From Gigantopelta aegis (taxonomy: Eukaryota > Mollusca > Gastropoda > Neomphalida > Peltospiridae), in the NCBI RefSeq assembly GCF_016097555.1, contig NC_054704.1, positions 1,173,023-1,237,022 on the forward strand: a stretch of DNA of 64,000 nt, given 5' to 3'. Each line of letters opens with the position of its first letter. Within the stretch, counting starts at the first letter, position 1. Shown in pieces: positions 21,801 to 34,779 of the stretch. The translations under genes and the position numbers were made by a program. A model generated the notes under the pieces. It searched no databases, was not told the origin of the DNA, and saw nothing but the letters and a program-made list of their open reading frames with translations.

Positions 21801-24800
21801 AGCCAGTGGTGGGAGAGTGATAGGAGCCTGTGATGGGAGAGTGATAAGAGCCAGTGATGAGAGAGTGATAGGAGCCTGTGATGGGAGAGTGATAGGAGCC
21901 AGTGATGGGAGAGTGATAGGAGCCAGTGATGGGAGAGTGATAGGAGCCAGTGATGGGAGAGTGATAAGAGCCTGTGATGGGAGAGTGATAAGAGCCAGTG
22001 ATGGGAGAGTGATAGAAGCCAGTGATGGGAGAGTGATAGGAGCCAGTGGTGGGAGAGTGGTAGGAGGCAGTGATGGGAGTGATAGGAGCCTCTGATGGGA
22101 GAGTGATAGGAGACTGTGATGGAAGAGTGATAGGAGCCAGTGATAGGAGAGTGATAGGAGCCAGAGGTGGGAGTGATAGGAGTGATAGGAGCCAGTGATA
22201 GGAGTGATAGGAGCCAGTGATTGGAGAGTGATAAGAGCCAGTGATTAGAGAGTGATAGAAGCCAGTGGTGGGAGAGTGATAGGAGCGAGTGGTGGGAGAG
22301 TGATAGGAGCCAGTGATGGGAGAGTGATAGGAGCCTGTGATGGGAGAGTGATAAGAGCCAGTGATGAGATAGTGATAGGAGCCTGTGATGGGAGAGTGAT
22401 AAGAGCCAGTGATGGGAGAGTGATAGGAGCCAGTGATGAGATAGTGATAGGAGCCTGTGATGGGAGAGTGATAAGAGCCAGTGATGGGAGAGTGATAGGA
22501 GCCTGTGGTAAGAGCCAGTGATGGGAGAGTGATAGGAGCCAGTGGTGGCAGAGTGATAGGAGCCAGTGGTGGGAGAGTGATGAAGCCAGTGATGGGAGAG
22601 TGATACGAGCCTGTGAGGGAGAGTGATACGAGCCAGTGATGAGAGAGTGATAGGAGCCAGTGATGGGAGAGTGATGGAGCCAGTGGTGGGACAGTGATAG
22701 GAGCCAATGATGGGAGTGATAGGAGCCTGTGATGGGAAAGTGATAGGAGACTGATGGAGCCAGTGGTGGGAGAGTGATAGGAGCCTGTGATGGGAGAGTG
22801 ATAGGAGCCAGTGATGGGAGAGTGATAGGAGCCTGTGATGGGAGAGTGATAAGAGCCAGTGATGAGAGAGTGATAGGAGCCTGTGATGGGAGAGTGATAG
22901 GAGCCAGTCACGGGAGAGTGATAGGAGCCTGTGATGGGAGAGTGATAAGAGCCAGTGATAGGAGAGTGATAGCCTGTGAGCCTGTGATGGGAGAAGGATA
23001 GGAGCCAGAGGTGGGAGTGATAGGAGTGATAGGAGCCAGTGATAGGAGTGATAGGAGCCAGTGATTGGAGAGTGATAAGAGCCAGTGATTAGAGAGTGAT
23101 AGAAGCCAGTGGTGGGAGAGTAATAGGAGCGAGTGGTGGGAGAGTGATAGGAGCCAGTGATGGGAGAGTGATAGGAACCTGTGATGGGAGAGTGATAAGA
23201 GCCAGTGATGAGATAGTGATAGGAGCCTGTGATGGGAGAGTGATAAGAGCCAGCGATGGGAGAATGATATGAGCCAGTGATGAGATAGTGATAGGAGCCT
23301 GTGATGGGAGAGTGATAAGAGCCAGTGATGGGAGAGTGATAGGAGCCTGTGGTAAGAGCCAGTGATGGGAGAGTGATAGGAGCCAGTGGTGGCAGAGTGA
23401 TAGGAGCCAGTGGTGGGAGAGTGATGAATCCAGTGATGGGAGAGTGATAGGAGCCTGTGAGGGAGAGTGATACGAGCCAGTGATGAGAGAGTGATAGGAG
23501 CCAGTGATGGGAGAGTGATGGAGCCAGTGGTGGGACAGTGATAGGAGTCAATGATGGGAGTGATAGGAGCCTGTGATGGGAAAGTGATAGGAGACTGATG
23601 GAGCCAGTGGTGGGAGAGTGATAGGAGCCTGTGATGGGAGAGTGATAGGAGCCAGTGATGGGAGAGTAATAGGAGCCTGTGATGGGAGAGTGATAGTGAT
23701 GGGAGAGAGCCATTGATGAGAGAGTGATAGGAGCCTGTGATGGGAGAGTGATAGGAGCCAGTCACGGGAGAGTGATAGGAGCCTGTGATGGGAGAGTGAT
23801 AAGAGCCAGTGACGGGAGAGTGATAGGAGCCTGTGATGGGAGAAGGATAGGAGCCAGAGGTGGGAGTGATAGGAGTGATAGGAGCCAGTGATAGGAGTGA
23901 TAGGAGCCAGTGATTGGAGAGTGATAAGAGCCAGTGATTAGAGAGTGATAGAAGCCAGTGGTGGGAGAGTAATAGGAGCGAGTGGTGGGAGAGTGATAGG
24001 AGCCAGTGATGGGAGAGTGATAGGAACCTGTGATGGGAGAGTGATAAGAGCCAGTGATGAGATAGTGATAGGAGCCTGTGATGGGAGAGTGATAAGAGCC
24101 AGTGATGGGAGAGTGATAGGAGCCAGTGATGAGAGAGTGATAGGAGCCAGTGATGGGAGAGTGATAAGAGCCAGTGATGGGAGAGTGATAGGAGCCTGTG
24201 GTATAGGAGCCAGTGATGGGAGAGTGATAGGAGCCAGTGGTGGGAGAGTGATAGGAGCCAGTGGTGGGAGAGTGATGAAGCCAGTGATGGGAGAGTGATA
24301 GGAGCCAGTGAGGGAGAGTGATACGAGCCAGTGATGGGAGAGTGATAGGAGCCAGTGATGGGAGAGTGATGGAGCCAGTGGTGGGAGAGTGATAGGAGCC
24401 AATGATGGGAGTGATAGGAGCCTGTGATGGGAAAGTGATAGGAGACTGATGGAGCCAGTGGTGGGAGAGTGATAGGAGCCTGTGATGGGAGAGTGATAGG
24501 AGCCAGTGATGGGAGAGTGATAGGAGCCAGTGATGGGAGAGTGATAGGAGCCAGTGATGGGAGAGTGATAGGAGCCAGTGATGGGAGAGTGATAGGAGCC
24601 AGTGATGGGAGAGTGATAGGAGCCAGTGATGGGAGAGTGATAGGAGCCTGTGATGTGAGCCAGTGATAGGAGAGTGATGGAGCCAGTGGTGGGAGAGTGA
24701 TAGGAGCCAGTGATGGGAGAGTGATAGGAGCCAGTGATGGGAGAGTGATAGGAGCCAGTGATGAGAGAGTGATAGGAGCCAGTGATGACAGTGATAGGAG

Positions 24801-27800
24801 CCTGTAATGTGAGAGTGATAGGAGAGTGATGGAGCCAGTGGTGGGAGAGTGATAGAAGCCAGTGATGGGAGAGTGATAGGAGCCAGTGATGGGAGAGTGA
24901 TAGGAGCCAGTGATGGGAGAGTGATAGGAGCCAGTGATGGGAGAGTGATAGGAGCCAGTGATGGGAGAGTGATGGAGCCAGTGATGGGAGAGTGATAGGA
25001 GCCAGTGATGACAGTGATAGGAGCCTGTAATGTGAGAGTGATAGGAGAGTGATGGAGCCAGTGGTGGGAGAGTGATAGAAGCCAGTGATGGGAGAGTGAT
25101 GGAGCCAGTGATGGGAGAGTGATAGGAGCCAGTGATGGGAGAGTGATAGGAGCCAGTGGTGGGAGAGTGATAGGAGCCAGTGGTGGGAGAGTGATAGGAG
25201 CCAGTGATGGGAGAGTGATAGGAGCCAGTGATGGGAGAGTGATAGAGCCAGTGATGGTAGAGTGATAGGAGAGTGGTGGAGCCAGTGGTGGGAGAGTGAT
25301 AGAGCCAGTGATGACAGTGATAGGAGCCAGTGATGGGAGAGTGATAGAAGCCAGTGATGGGAGAGTGATAGGAGCCAGTGATGGGAGAGTGATGGAGCCA
25401 GTGGTGGGAAAGTGATAGGAGCCAGTGATGGGAGAGTGATAGGAGACTGATGGGGCCAGTGGTGGGAGAGTGATAGGAGCCAGTGATGGGAGAGTGATGG
25501 AGCCAGTGGTGGGAAAGTGATAGGAGCCAGTGATGGGAGAGTGATAGGAGACTGATGGGGCCAGTGGTGGGAGAGTGTTAGGAGACTGATGGGGCCAGTG
25601 GTGGGAGAGTGTTAGGAGACTGGTGGGGCCAGTGGTGGGAGAGTGATAGGAGACTGATGGAGCCAGTGGTGGGAGAGTGATAGAAGCCAGTGATGGGCGA
25701 GTATTAGGAGCCAGTGATGTGAGAGTGATGGGAGAGTGATGGGATCAGTGATGGGAGAGTGTTAGGAGCCAGTGATGACAGTGATAGGAGCCAGTGATGG
25801 GAGAGTGATAGAAGCCAGTGATGGGAGAGTGATAGGAGCCAGTGATGGGAGAGTGATATGGAGCCAGTGATGGGAGAGTGATAGGAGCCAGTGATGGAGC
25901 CAGTGATAGGAGAGTGATAGGAGAGTGATAGGTGATGGGAGAGTGATAGGAGCCAGTGATGGGAGAGTGAGCCAGGAGAGAGAGTGGAGCCAGTGATGGG
26001 AGAGTGATAGGAGCCAGTGATGGGAGTGATAGGAGCCAGTGATGGGAGAGTGATAGGAGCCAGTGATGGGAGAGTGATAGGAGCCAGTGATGGGAGAGTG
26101 ATAGGAGCCAGTGATGGGAGAGGATAGGAGCCAGTGATGGAAGAGTGATAGGAGCCAGTGATGGGAGTGATAGGAGAGTGATAAGAGCCAGTGATGAGTG
26201 ATAGGAGCCAGTGGTGGGAGTGATAGGAGCCAGTGATGGGAGAGTGATAGGAGAGTGATAGGAGCCAGTGATGTGAGAGTGTGGTGGGAGAGTGATAGGA
26301 GCCAGTGATGGGAGAGTGATAGGAGCCAGTGATGGGAGAGTGATAGGAGCCAGTGATGGAGAGAGTGATGAGGAGCCAGTGATGGGAGAGTGATAGGAGC
26401 CAGTGATGGGAGAGTGATAGGAGCCAGTGGTGGGAGAGTGATAGGAGCCAGTGATGGGAGAGTGATAGGAGCCAGTGATGGGAGAGTGATAGGAGCCAGT
26501 GATGGGAGAGTGATAGGAGCCAGTGATGGGAGAGTGATAGGAGAGTGATGGGAGAGAGTGATAGGAGCCAGTGATGATAGGAGCCAGTGATGGAGCCAGT
26601 GATGGGAGAGTGATGGAGCCAGTGATGGGAGAGTGATAGGAGCCAGTGATGGGAGCCAGTGAGAGTGATAGGAGCCAGTGATGGGAGAGTGATAGGAGCC
26701 AGTAGGAGCCAGTGCCAGTGATGGGAGAGTGATGATGGGAGGAGCCAGTGATGGGAGAGTGATAGGAGCCAGTGATGGGAGAGTGATAGGAGTGATGGGA
26801 GAGTGATGATGGAGGAGCCAGTGATGGGAGAGTGATAGGAGCCAGTGGTGGGAGAGTGATAGGAGCCAGTGATGGGAGATAGGAGCCAGATGGAGTCAGT
26901 GATAGGAGCCAGTGATGGGAGTGTGATAGGAGCCAGTGATGGGAGAGTGATAGGAGCCAGTGATGGGAGAGTGATAGGAGCCAGTGATGGGAGAGTGATA
27001 GGAGCCAGTGATGGGAGAGTGATAGGAGCCAGTGATGGAGAGTGATAGGAGCCAGTGGTGGGAGTGATAGGAGCCAGTGGTGGGAGAGTGATAGGAGCCA
27101 GTGATGGTGTGATGATAGGCCAGTGATGGGAGAGTGATAGGAGCCAGTGATGGGAGAGTGATAGGAGCCAGTGATGGGAGAGTGATAGGAGCCAGTGATG
27201 GGAGAGTGATAGGAGCCAGTGATGGGAGAGTGATAGGAGAGTGATAGAGCCAGTGATGGAGAGTGATAGGAGCCAGTGATGGGAGTGATAGGAGCCAGTG
27301 AGGAGAGTGATAGAAGCCAGTGTGGAGAGTGATAGGAGCCAGTGATGGGAGAGTGATAGGAGCCAGTGATAGGAGCCAGTGATGAGAGAGTGATAGGAGC
27401 CAGTGATGGGAGAGTGATAGGAGCCAGTGATGGAGAGTGAGGAGCCAGTGATAGGAGAGTGATAGGAGCCAGTGAGTGAGAGTGATGATATAGGAGCCAG
27501 TGATGGGAGAGGATAGGAATCCCATGGAGAGTGATAGGAGAGTGATAGGAGCCAGTGATGGGAGAGTGATAGATAGGCCTGTGATAGGAGCCAGTGAGGG
27601 GAGAGTGATAGGAGCCAGTGATGAAGCCAGTGATGACAGTGATAGGAGCCAGTGATGGGAGAGTGATAGGAGCCAGTGATGGGAGAGTGATAGGAGCCAG
27701 TGATGGGAGAGTGATAGGAGCCAGTGATGGGAGTGATAGGAGCCAGTGATGGGAGAGTGATAGGAGCCAGTGGTGATGAGTGATAGGAGCCAGTGGTGGG

Positions 27801-29416
27801 AGTGATAGGAGCCAGTGATGGGAGAGTGATAGGAGCCAGTGATGGGAGAGTGATAGGAGCCAGTGATGGGAGAGTGATAGGAGCCAGTGATGGGAGAGTG
27901 ATAGGAGCCAGTGATGGAAGAGTGATAGGAGCCAGTGATGGGAGTGATAGGAGCCAGTGGTGGGAGAGTGATAGGAGCCAGTGGTTGGAGTGATAGGAGA
28001 GTGATAGGAGCCAGTGATAGGAGAGTGATAAGAGCCAGTGATTGGAGAGTGATAGGAGCCAGTGGTGGGAGAGTGATAGGTGGGAGAGTGATAGGAGCCA
28101 GTGATGGGAGAGTGATAGGATCCTGTTATGGGAGAGTGATAAGAGCCAGTGATGAGAGAGTGATGGGAGAGTGATAAGAGCCAGTGATGGGAGAGTGATA
28201 GGAGCCTGTGATAAGAGCCAGTGATGAGAGATAGGAGCCAGTGGTGGGAGAGTGATAGGAGCCAGTGGTGGGAGAGTGATAGGAGCCAGTGGTGGGAGAG
28301 TGATGAAGCCAGTGATGGGAGAGTGATACGAGCCTGTGAGGGAGAGTGATACGAGCCAGTGATGAGAGAGTGATAGGAGCCAGTGGTGGGAGAGTGATAG
28401 GAGCTAGTGATGGGTGAGTGATAGGAGCCAGTGGTAGGAGAGTGATAGGAGCCAGTGATGGGAGAGTGATGAAGCCAGTGATGGGAGAGTGATAGGAGCC
28501 TGTTATGTGAGTGATAGGAGAGTGATGGAGCCAGTGGTGGGAGAGTGATAGGAGCCAATGATGGGAGTGATAGGTGCCTGTGATGGCAAAGTGATAGGAG
28601 ACTGATGGAGCCAGTGGTGGGAGAGTGATAGGAGCCAGTGATGACAGAGTGATAGGAGCCAGTGATGGAAGTGATAGGAGCCAGTGATGGGAGAGTGATA
28701 GGAGCCTGTTATGTGAGTGATAGGAGAGTGATGGAGCCAGTGGTGGGAGAGTGATAGGAGCCAGTGATGGGAGAGTGATAGGAGCCAGTGATGGGAGAGT
28801 GGTAGGAGCCAGTGATGAGTGATGGAGCCAGTGATGGGAGTGATAGGAGAGTGATGACAGAGTGATAGGAGCCAGTGATGGGAGTGAGTGATAGGAGCCA
28901 GTGATGGGAGAGTGATAGGAGCCAGTGATGGGAGAGTGATAGGAGCCAGTGGTGGGAGAGTGATAGGAGCCTGTGGTGGGAGTGATAGGAGCCAGTGATG
29001 GAGCCTGGGATGTTAGTGTGATAGGAGCCAGTGATGGGAGAGTGATGGAGCCAATGGTTGGAGAGTGATAGGAGCCAGTGATGGGAGAGTGATAGGAGCC
29101 AGTGATGGGAGAGTGATAGGAGCCAGTGATGAGAGTGATAGGAGCCAGTGATGGGAGTGATAGGAGCCAGTGATGGGAGTGATAGGAGCCAGTGGTGGGA
29201 GAGTTATAGGAGTCGGTGATGGAAGTGATAGGAGAGTGATAGGAGCCAGTGGTGAGAGAGACAGAGTGATTGGAGCCAGTGGTGGGAGGGTGATAGGAGC
29301 CTATAATGGGAGAGTGATAGGAGCCTGTGGTGGGAGAGTGATAGGAGCCAGTAATGGGAGTGATAGGAGAGTGATGGAGCCAGTGATGGGAGAGTGCTAG
29401 GAGCCAGTGATGGGAG
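18891..29416. repeat. 10.5-kb array of a 24-bp minisatellite
   Basis: More than 400 tandem units built from AGTGATGGGAG, AGTGATAGGAG and CC; the unit is therefore itself an 11-base dimer plus two bases. Variants (CCTGTG for CCAGTG, GGTGGG for GATGGG, ATAAGAG for ATAGGAG) are not random: a block recurs with a period of 2062 bases between about 19.4 and 23 kb. 24470-25850 is more homogeneous. 25850-27800 is full of irregular deletions. The minus strand has no stops in any frame of the consensus, so frames of 500-950 codons arise there without being genes. Confidence 0.97.
19440..22970. repeat. higher-order repeat within the 24-bp array, period 2062 bases
   Basis: Rare variants recur at fixed distance: CCTCTGATGGGAGA at 20027 and 22089 (2062 apart), AGTCACGGGAG at 20844 and 22906 (2062 apart), AGCGATGAGAG at 19501 and 21539 (2038 apart). 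Related partial copies of the AGTCACGGGAG block occur at 19203 and 23760. This indicates duplication of whole multi-unit blocks. Confidence 0.85.
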
Positions 29417-29914
29417 GTCCACATTATACAGGTTTCACAACGTATACGTTAATAACACGTACAACTTACTTCATGTGCATAATTCAATTCACATTATACA
29501 TTTAATAAACACATAAATACATATAGCAAACAATTTCATTACTTTACACAATGTCCGCATTCACAAGTTACACTGAGCATTTGCTAAATATATACATTTA
29601 ATATAGCAAACTAAATACAGACCAAAATAACATTCATATGTCACACCTCTGTAACACAATACATGTGTAAAATATTTAATTTACTTACGGTTAAACAATA
29701 ACCCGAACTTCCACAAAGTCTCTTACACTTCTACCAAGTCTTTCCCAAACTGAATGTTCAATGATTCTCTCTCAGCGATTAATGACAAATCATCCACTCA
29801 ATAGCCCAGTTCCACACTATATTCACCCAGTCAGCTTATCACTCATCTATTCACTCACCCATACCACAAGCTACAATAATACAAATTGCTACCTTGCTAA
29901 TACAGACAGCTTCA
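29417..29914. other. AT-rich non-coding sequence between satellite and gap
   Basis: No gene or repeat recognised. The satellite stops abruptly at GGGAGG, followed by TCCACATTATACAGG. Confidence 0.45.
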
Positions 29915-30114
29915 NNNNNNNNNNNNNNNNNNNNNNNNNNNNNNNNNNNNNNNNNNNNNNNNNNNNNNNNNNNNNNNNNNNNNNNNNNNNNNNNNNNNNN
30001 NNNNNNNNNNNNNNNNNNNNNNNNNNNNNNNNNNNNNNNNNNNNNNNNNNNNNNNNNNNNNNNNNNNNNNNNNNNNNNNNNNNNNNNNNNNNNNNNNNNN
30101 NNNNNNNNNNNNNN
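29915..30114. other. assembly gap of exactly 200 N
   Basis: A run of 200 N. The round number suggests a placeholder of unknown true size, so distance across it is not reliable. Confidence 0.99.
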
Positions 30115-30570
30115 AAATACAGAATTGAATTAAACACTAACCCTAAACCTGACCCCGACAGTGACACTCACTCTAGCCATAACCCTAACCCTGATTCTAA
30201 TACAATGACATTAGGTCACATATATATATATTTTTAATGTTTCTTAATTATTTTTCGTTGAAATCTAATTCAGTTGCAGAGTTATTTACATGATAAATAT
30301 AGATTTCACAATGTGTGTACGTAAGGCGTTACTGTAAATATAATTATACTGATGTATAAACACTAGCAATGGAATATTATAATACATATCTGTTTGAAGG
30401 GACATTGATAAGAAATATTGCGTTTTACATGTAAATATTTGTAAACTGTGCATATAAAGGTTATCAAGACGAGTCGCCACTGCCACCACTATGTTCACAT
30501 GAAACAGTGATGCCTTTACAATCTGTATTAGTGTAAACGTATTCTGTACTATCGTGAACTTAACGTTGTA
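30115..30570. other. non-coding, with degenerate telomere-like CCCTAA repeats
   Basis: 30137-30205 holds CACTAACCCTAAACCTGACC and CCATAACCCTAACCCTGATT, degenerate CCCTAA-type sequence next to the gap. The rest is AT-rich without a recognised gene. Confidence 0.5.
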
Positions 30571-30740
30571 GGCGGGTCAATATACCACCTAACCTCAAAC
30601 AAATTGCAACAAAACGTTTTATGATCGTTTATTGTAGTATTCGATGTGGAGAACAACATATCAAAAGTTGAACAATTTTGACACATGGGAAAGTGTTTAA
30701 AAAATGACATAAAAAACAAGATGGCCGCCAGCAAAAAAAA
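30571..30740 (+). repeat. left (3') terminal inverted repeat of transposon copy L
   Basis: Begins GGCGGGTCAATATACC and includes AAATTGCAACAAAACGTTTT and ACAAGATGGCCGCCAGC near its inner edge. It matches the reverse complement of the outer end of copy R (45605-45775) closely and of its own other end (34780-34948) more distantly. Confidence 0.75.
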
Positions 30741-31735
30741 CCCGTCAAAAATCTGGATTCCCAGTCTGTAGCTCCACGCGGTAAGACGTGTTTGTTTCGC
30801 TGGTGCACACTCCACGTGCTTTCATGTGCTCGACTTGGGGATCCTTCATTTTGTTGTTTTTGTCAGCGAAATGAAGTTTTCTACTGGGATGTATGCGGCC
30901 ATTGGAACTGATAGAACGCTGGAATACTTCTCGTTTCGACAGTCTGCACCACCAGGTTGGATTCTTTTTTAGCGAGATTCCTCGCCTCCACGTCATTTCT
31001 CCGTCTGACTATGTTGACTTGTTTTTTCGTGACTCGTATGACGGCCATTCTGCAGAACGCCACGGTTGTTCGCGTTTAGTCTCTACATGTCCGAGCCTGT
31101 CCTAGCAGCACTGGAAGATTGACCGCCCCACTCTAAGAAGAAATAGGAAGCGGGGTCGGCCACTACTACTCTTTTTCTAGACTTTATTTGCTTTATAGTG
31201 ATACCATCTCGTATCCTCCGGAGTCGGGCCCGTCCGCACCACTATACCAACCCATGACGACTGGACTATATCCTAGTCTGATACTCTCTCTCGTTTAGAT
31301 GGATCCGGCTTCTCAAGATCTGTATTTCAGCACAGCACTACACCTTCAACGTCTATCGACTGTCAATCTAGGGGTTTTCTTGACGGGATGCAAACCATCT
31401 CGTCCCTATAAGATGTGCACCCAAACGGCCTTAACGAGGCCACTCACGTGGACATATCGATCGGACTTTAAACTTTTAGATCTGCGTTCAAAAGATTATG
31501 TCGAAATTACTCTCTTTTTTTTTAATTATTATTAAATAGTCCGATCCTCTCTTCTTTTTCTTATTTAATTTTGGACCGTCCTTCTAAAATACTCCAAATT
31601 ATATAAATATTATTCGGCCGAGCAGTCAATTATTTTTATTTTGGCTTGTAAGTTTTTTTGTTTTTTTTTAAATTTATTCTATTAACTTTTTTACTAATTG
31701 CTATTTTCAAAATTCTGCCCATTTTCAACTCTACC

Positions 31736-31767
<32 letters not shown>

Positions 31768-31775
31768 ACCTCCAT

Positions 31776-31850
31776 CCCGAGTCAGGTCACCGATCTTATC
31801 GGAGGTCGGACTCGGGATGGGCGTGTTCGAAACCCTAGTGGTATATGGGC
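31776..31850 (-). repeat. palindromic hairpin module, copy 1
   Basis: Contains the nested dyads CCCGAGTC with GACTCGGG and CCGAT-CTT-ATCGG, followed by GGGCGTGTTCGAAA. The same module of about 75 bases occurs at 32346-32421 and 44543-44605. It lies just beyond the CXC-coding segment of copy L. Confidence 0.75.
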
Positions 31851-31899
31851 ACGTTAATTGGATATAAGCAAACAAAATAAGTTGAAAGGCCCACATGCA

Positions 31900-32687
31900 C
31901 TGGTGCATTCCATCTCATGCTTTCTGCAGGTACACTTTTGAGTAGTGCACCCTCCCGAACAGTTGCAGTGAATCATCTTTGGCCTTAGGTTCAGTGTAGG
32001 TTCTGGCCTCCCTTCTCCCCCGGCCTCCCGTCTGGTCACACCAAGGTTCGAAATATGACTGGTAATTCTTTTTAACTTTTCTAATATAACTTTTCTGTGG
32101 GCTGGGGCCAACCCTCCTACCATTCCTAACCTCTGAGGTATTAATTAATTATATATTTTTAATTTTATTTTATTTTAGACCACCATCTAAAATTGCGTCA
32201 GACTATTTATTAATTAGTTATAGATTAAGTGTATATATGTTTAAGGACGCAGTCAAAATTTATTAACCTCCCCTCACCGTTATTTTATTATTTTTGGGTC
32301 GTAATTTTCGAAATTTTTAAATCGTCCTTATATTTAGGTATTTCCTGTCCCGAGTCAGAACCCCGATCTTATCGGAAGCCGGACTCGAGATAGGCGTGTT
32401 CGAAATCATAGAGGTATATTATGAACACATTAAAAACCTAGCCAAGCCAAGTGAATGATCTGAATAAGTGCCTCTGGAGCAGGGTGTTTGTCTGTCATCA
32501 CCGGAATTAGTTTTTCACCTTCTAACCTCCATCCCCCACTCAAACGGCTCCATTTCATTATTACAGCCCATCCACCCCATAATCTGATAGTAAGTCCGCA
32601 GGTAGTGAAATATACAGGCCGAGGTGGTTGGTAGCAATCTTTTAGGCGTGACGAAAGACTTCGCTCTTGCAACGTTTTGCACAGCAT
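31900..32687 (-). pseudogene. transposon-encoded protein, 3' portion with CXC motif, copy L (broken)
   Basis: The minus strand has two coding pieces. 32687-32450 reads, with a frameshift at a G run near 32537, a segment ending GEKLIPVMTDKHPAPEALIQ. 31990-31900 reads a cysteine cluster, CNCSGGCTTQKCTCRKHEME, then CTSACG, the C-x3-C-x4-C-x-C layout of tesmin/TSO1-like CXC DNA-binding domains. About 450 bases separate them and contain a hairpin module. Comparison with copy R places the frameshift here. I recall invertebrate proteins of unknown function ending in WGW...PV.TD..PAP plus a CXC cluster; no name can be given. Its place inside a TIR element suggests a transposition protein. Confidence 0.6.
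32346..32421 (-). repeat. palindromic hairpin module, copy 2
   Basis: CCCGAGTCAGAACCCCGATC, then TTATCGGAAGCCGGACTCGA and GATAGGCGTGTTCGAAAT. It lies in the segment that separates the two coding pieces of copy L, and its counterpart occupies the same place in copy R. Confidence 0.75.
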
Positions 32688-32689
32688 AT

Positions 32690-34779
32690 CGTCGCTGAAC
32701 TAAGAAAACCTTGTATGTGCAGTTTTGGCGATTTTCACTTTTTTATATTTCAGAAGCAGAAATCTAATATCTTTTTGTTGTCAAAACCTCGTACATGTCA
32801 AGGCAATGGAAAGTATGGAAAATGTCAAATAAGTAAAACACGTATTTGAAAACCACTGTTTATCTGTTATGAAAACCTCGTATCTTCCAATTGATTATGT
32901 TTATCCCTATCATATTTCAACCTTTTCTATCAGGTAAAGGTAAATTGTTAGTGCCAAAGTGTCTATATTGTATATATGTATATATTATGTATTCAATTGG
33001 TGGTCAAGGAAAAGCTATCATACCAGAAAAGAAGTGTAGGCCTAACAGGAATTTCCATATTTAAAAAAAAAAACACATCTTGGAGAAGATAAAGGTTTAT
33101 TTAAAATTAAGCCTGGGACTCACATTAAGAAGCTGGAAAAAATGCATGCTATACGTGGACATATAATAAAGGGGAAAAGTCCAAGTCACGGTAGTAGCAG
33201 ACTACATATATGTAATATCATTCATTGACAAGGCAACACATGTTTCAATACCATTATGTAGCACGGGAGGAACAGTTATTAATTTTAATTTCATCTGATG
33301 AAGGGCAGCGCTTATATATATTCTAGACACCTAGCTGTTTCATAGTTGAGGAAAGGGGAGGAGGTACACCCGACGCCTATAGATATAACTGTCTGCTTTG
33401 GGATTCTTTGGGAAGCTACTGCACAGGTTTCATATTATCGAGTTATTAATTACGCAAAAATTATGTATGGTATAGATTAATATATAGGTTTATTTGTTTA
33501 TTTTATTTTATTTCATTGTTATCGTTATTTATGTAATGAGAGCAAATATGATGATGAATCTTTACTTAAATTTCTTTTAAAATCTCTCGTTATAAAATTT
33601 CCTCCAGTTACACAGTAAATCAGATGTCATTTGTTAGCCATGGGAACATTTCTATTAAGATATTACCTGAATTCATGTCAATAGTCTTAAATGCGGCGAA
33701 TGTTCCTGTTTTTAAACCTATGGGCTTCATTTCACGTGAATCCCAGTGATCTTGGGATGAAGTAAATGTTGCTGAACCTATGAATCATGTCCAAGATTTT
33801 AAACATTTTAGTTTATTCCTAAAAACGTGATACAAGTATGTTCAGCTAGAACGAAATGTATTACTTAGAAAATATTTATGAATAATCTCTTAAAAGACAC
33901 ATTTTCTAAACCATTGATGCATATTCTTGTTAGTTAACTTAAATGGACAATGAACAATTCGTATACACGTATTGTTATACACCCTAAAAAGTAGCAGACA
34001 GCCACCCTATGGGGAAACCTACCATGTAACGTTTAAGGTCTAATATACAAGGTTTATTAAAACGTTCATACACCTAATCTATTGGTGGCTAAGGGCCTGT
34101 TTCACAAAGGCATTTACTGTAATCATCTGTTAAGCAATCGCTAGTGCAAATGTTTTCTCTTTTCATTTTATTTAAATTCATCATTTACATTCTTGAATGT
34201 AGCAGACAATACTAATGAACATTACAAATTTCTAGAAAATACAATTTTAAAATTTGGCCCTTACATGTTGCAGCCTGGTCAAGAATGTGTGTGGGGTGGG
34301 GTGGAGAGTTCGTTGAACTGCCCCTGATTTAAACGATTTAAAAACAAAATATTGTCCGGAGAACTGTTCTATAAACATCGCTTAGCACAGTCTACGCCCC
34401 CGCCCCTGTACCATGTCCTGCATACGTAATTGCCGGTCACTTTAATTTTTATTTTTTTATGTTTGTACCAACAGCAGATTAACAGTCAGTTAAACTAAAC
34501 AACCTTTATGTTGTTGGCCCCTGATTGATTGGGGAAGACATGGTTTTTAAAATTAATTTTAATGAGGAATTCCTAGTCCAGCAAAGGACACCTGGCCATG
34601 TGCGAGGCTTAACTGTTGAAAATAAGTTCAAGTACACATGGCAAGTACGCTAAATGATTCAGGGCCTCGTGCCATGAAGCGATCTTAGCGTTAAGATCAG
34701 CTTGAGTACAGAATACATAATGTTACATTTAAAACCTCAAGGTAACGCGTTGGAAACAGTGAAATATAGCAAAATAAGG
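32690..34779. other. non-coding interior of transposon copy L
   Basis: AT-rich interior that aligns, reversed, with 42180-44300. It holds no recognisable transposase core. Near 34665-34700 lies CATGAAGCGATCTTAGCGTT, related to the hairpin element at 55481. Confidence 0.6.

Noticed and set aside
18873..29424. Open frames of 430-955 codons on the minus strand encoding SYHSPITG-type repeats
   Set aside because: The 24-bp unit lacks stop codons in all three minus frames, so long frames are unavoidable. Different stretches use different frames, frames overlap one another, and no signal peptide or unique flanking domain is attached.
30745..31063. Minus frames of 60-83 codons in the private part of transposon copy L
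   Set aside because: They could be an exon of the transposon gene, but copy R lacks the region and no motif is recognised, so no coding call is made.
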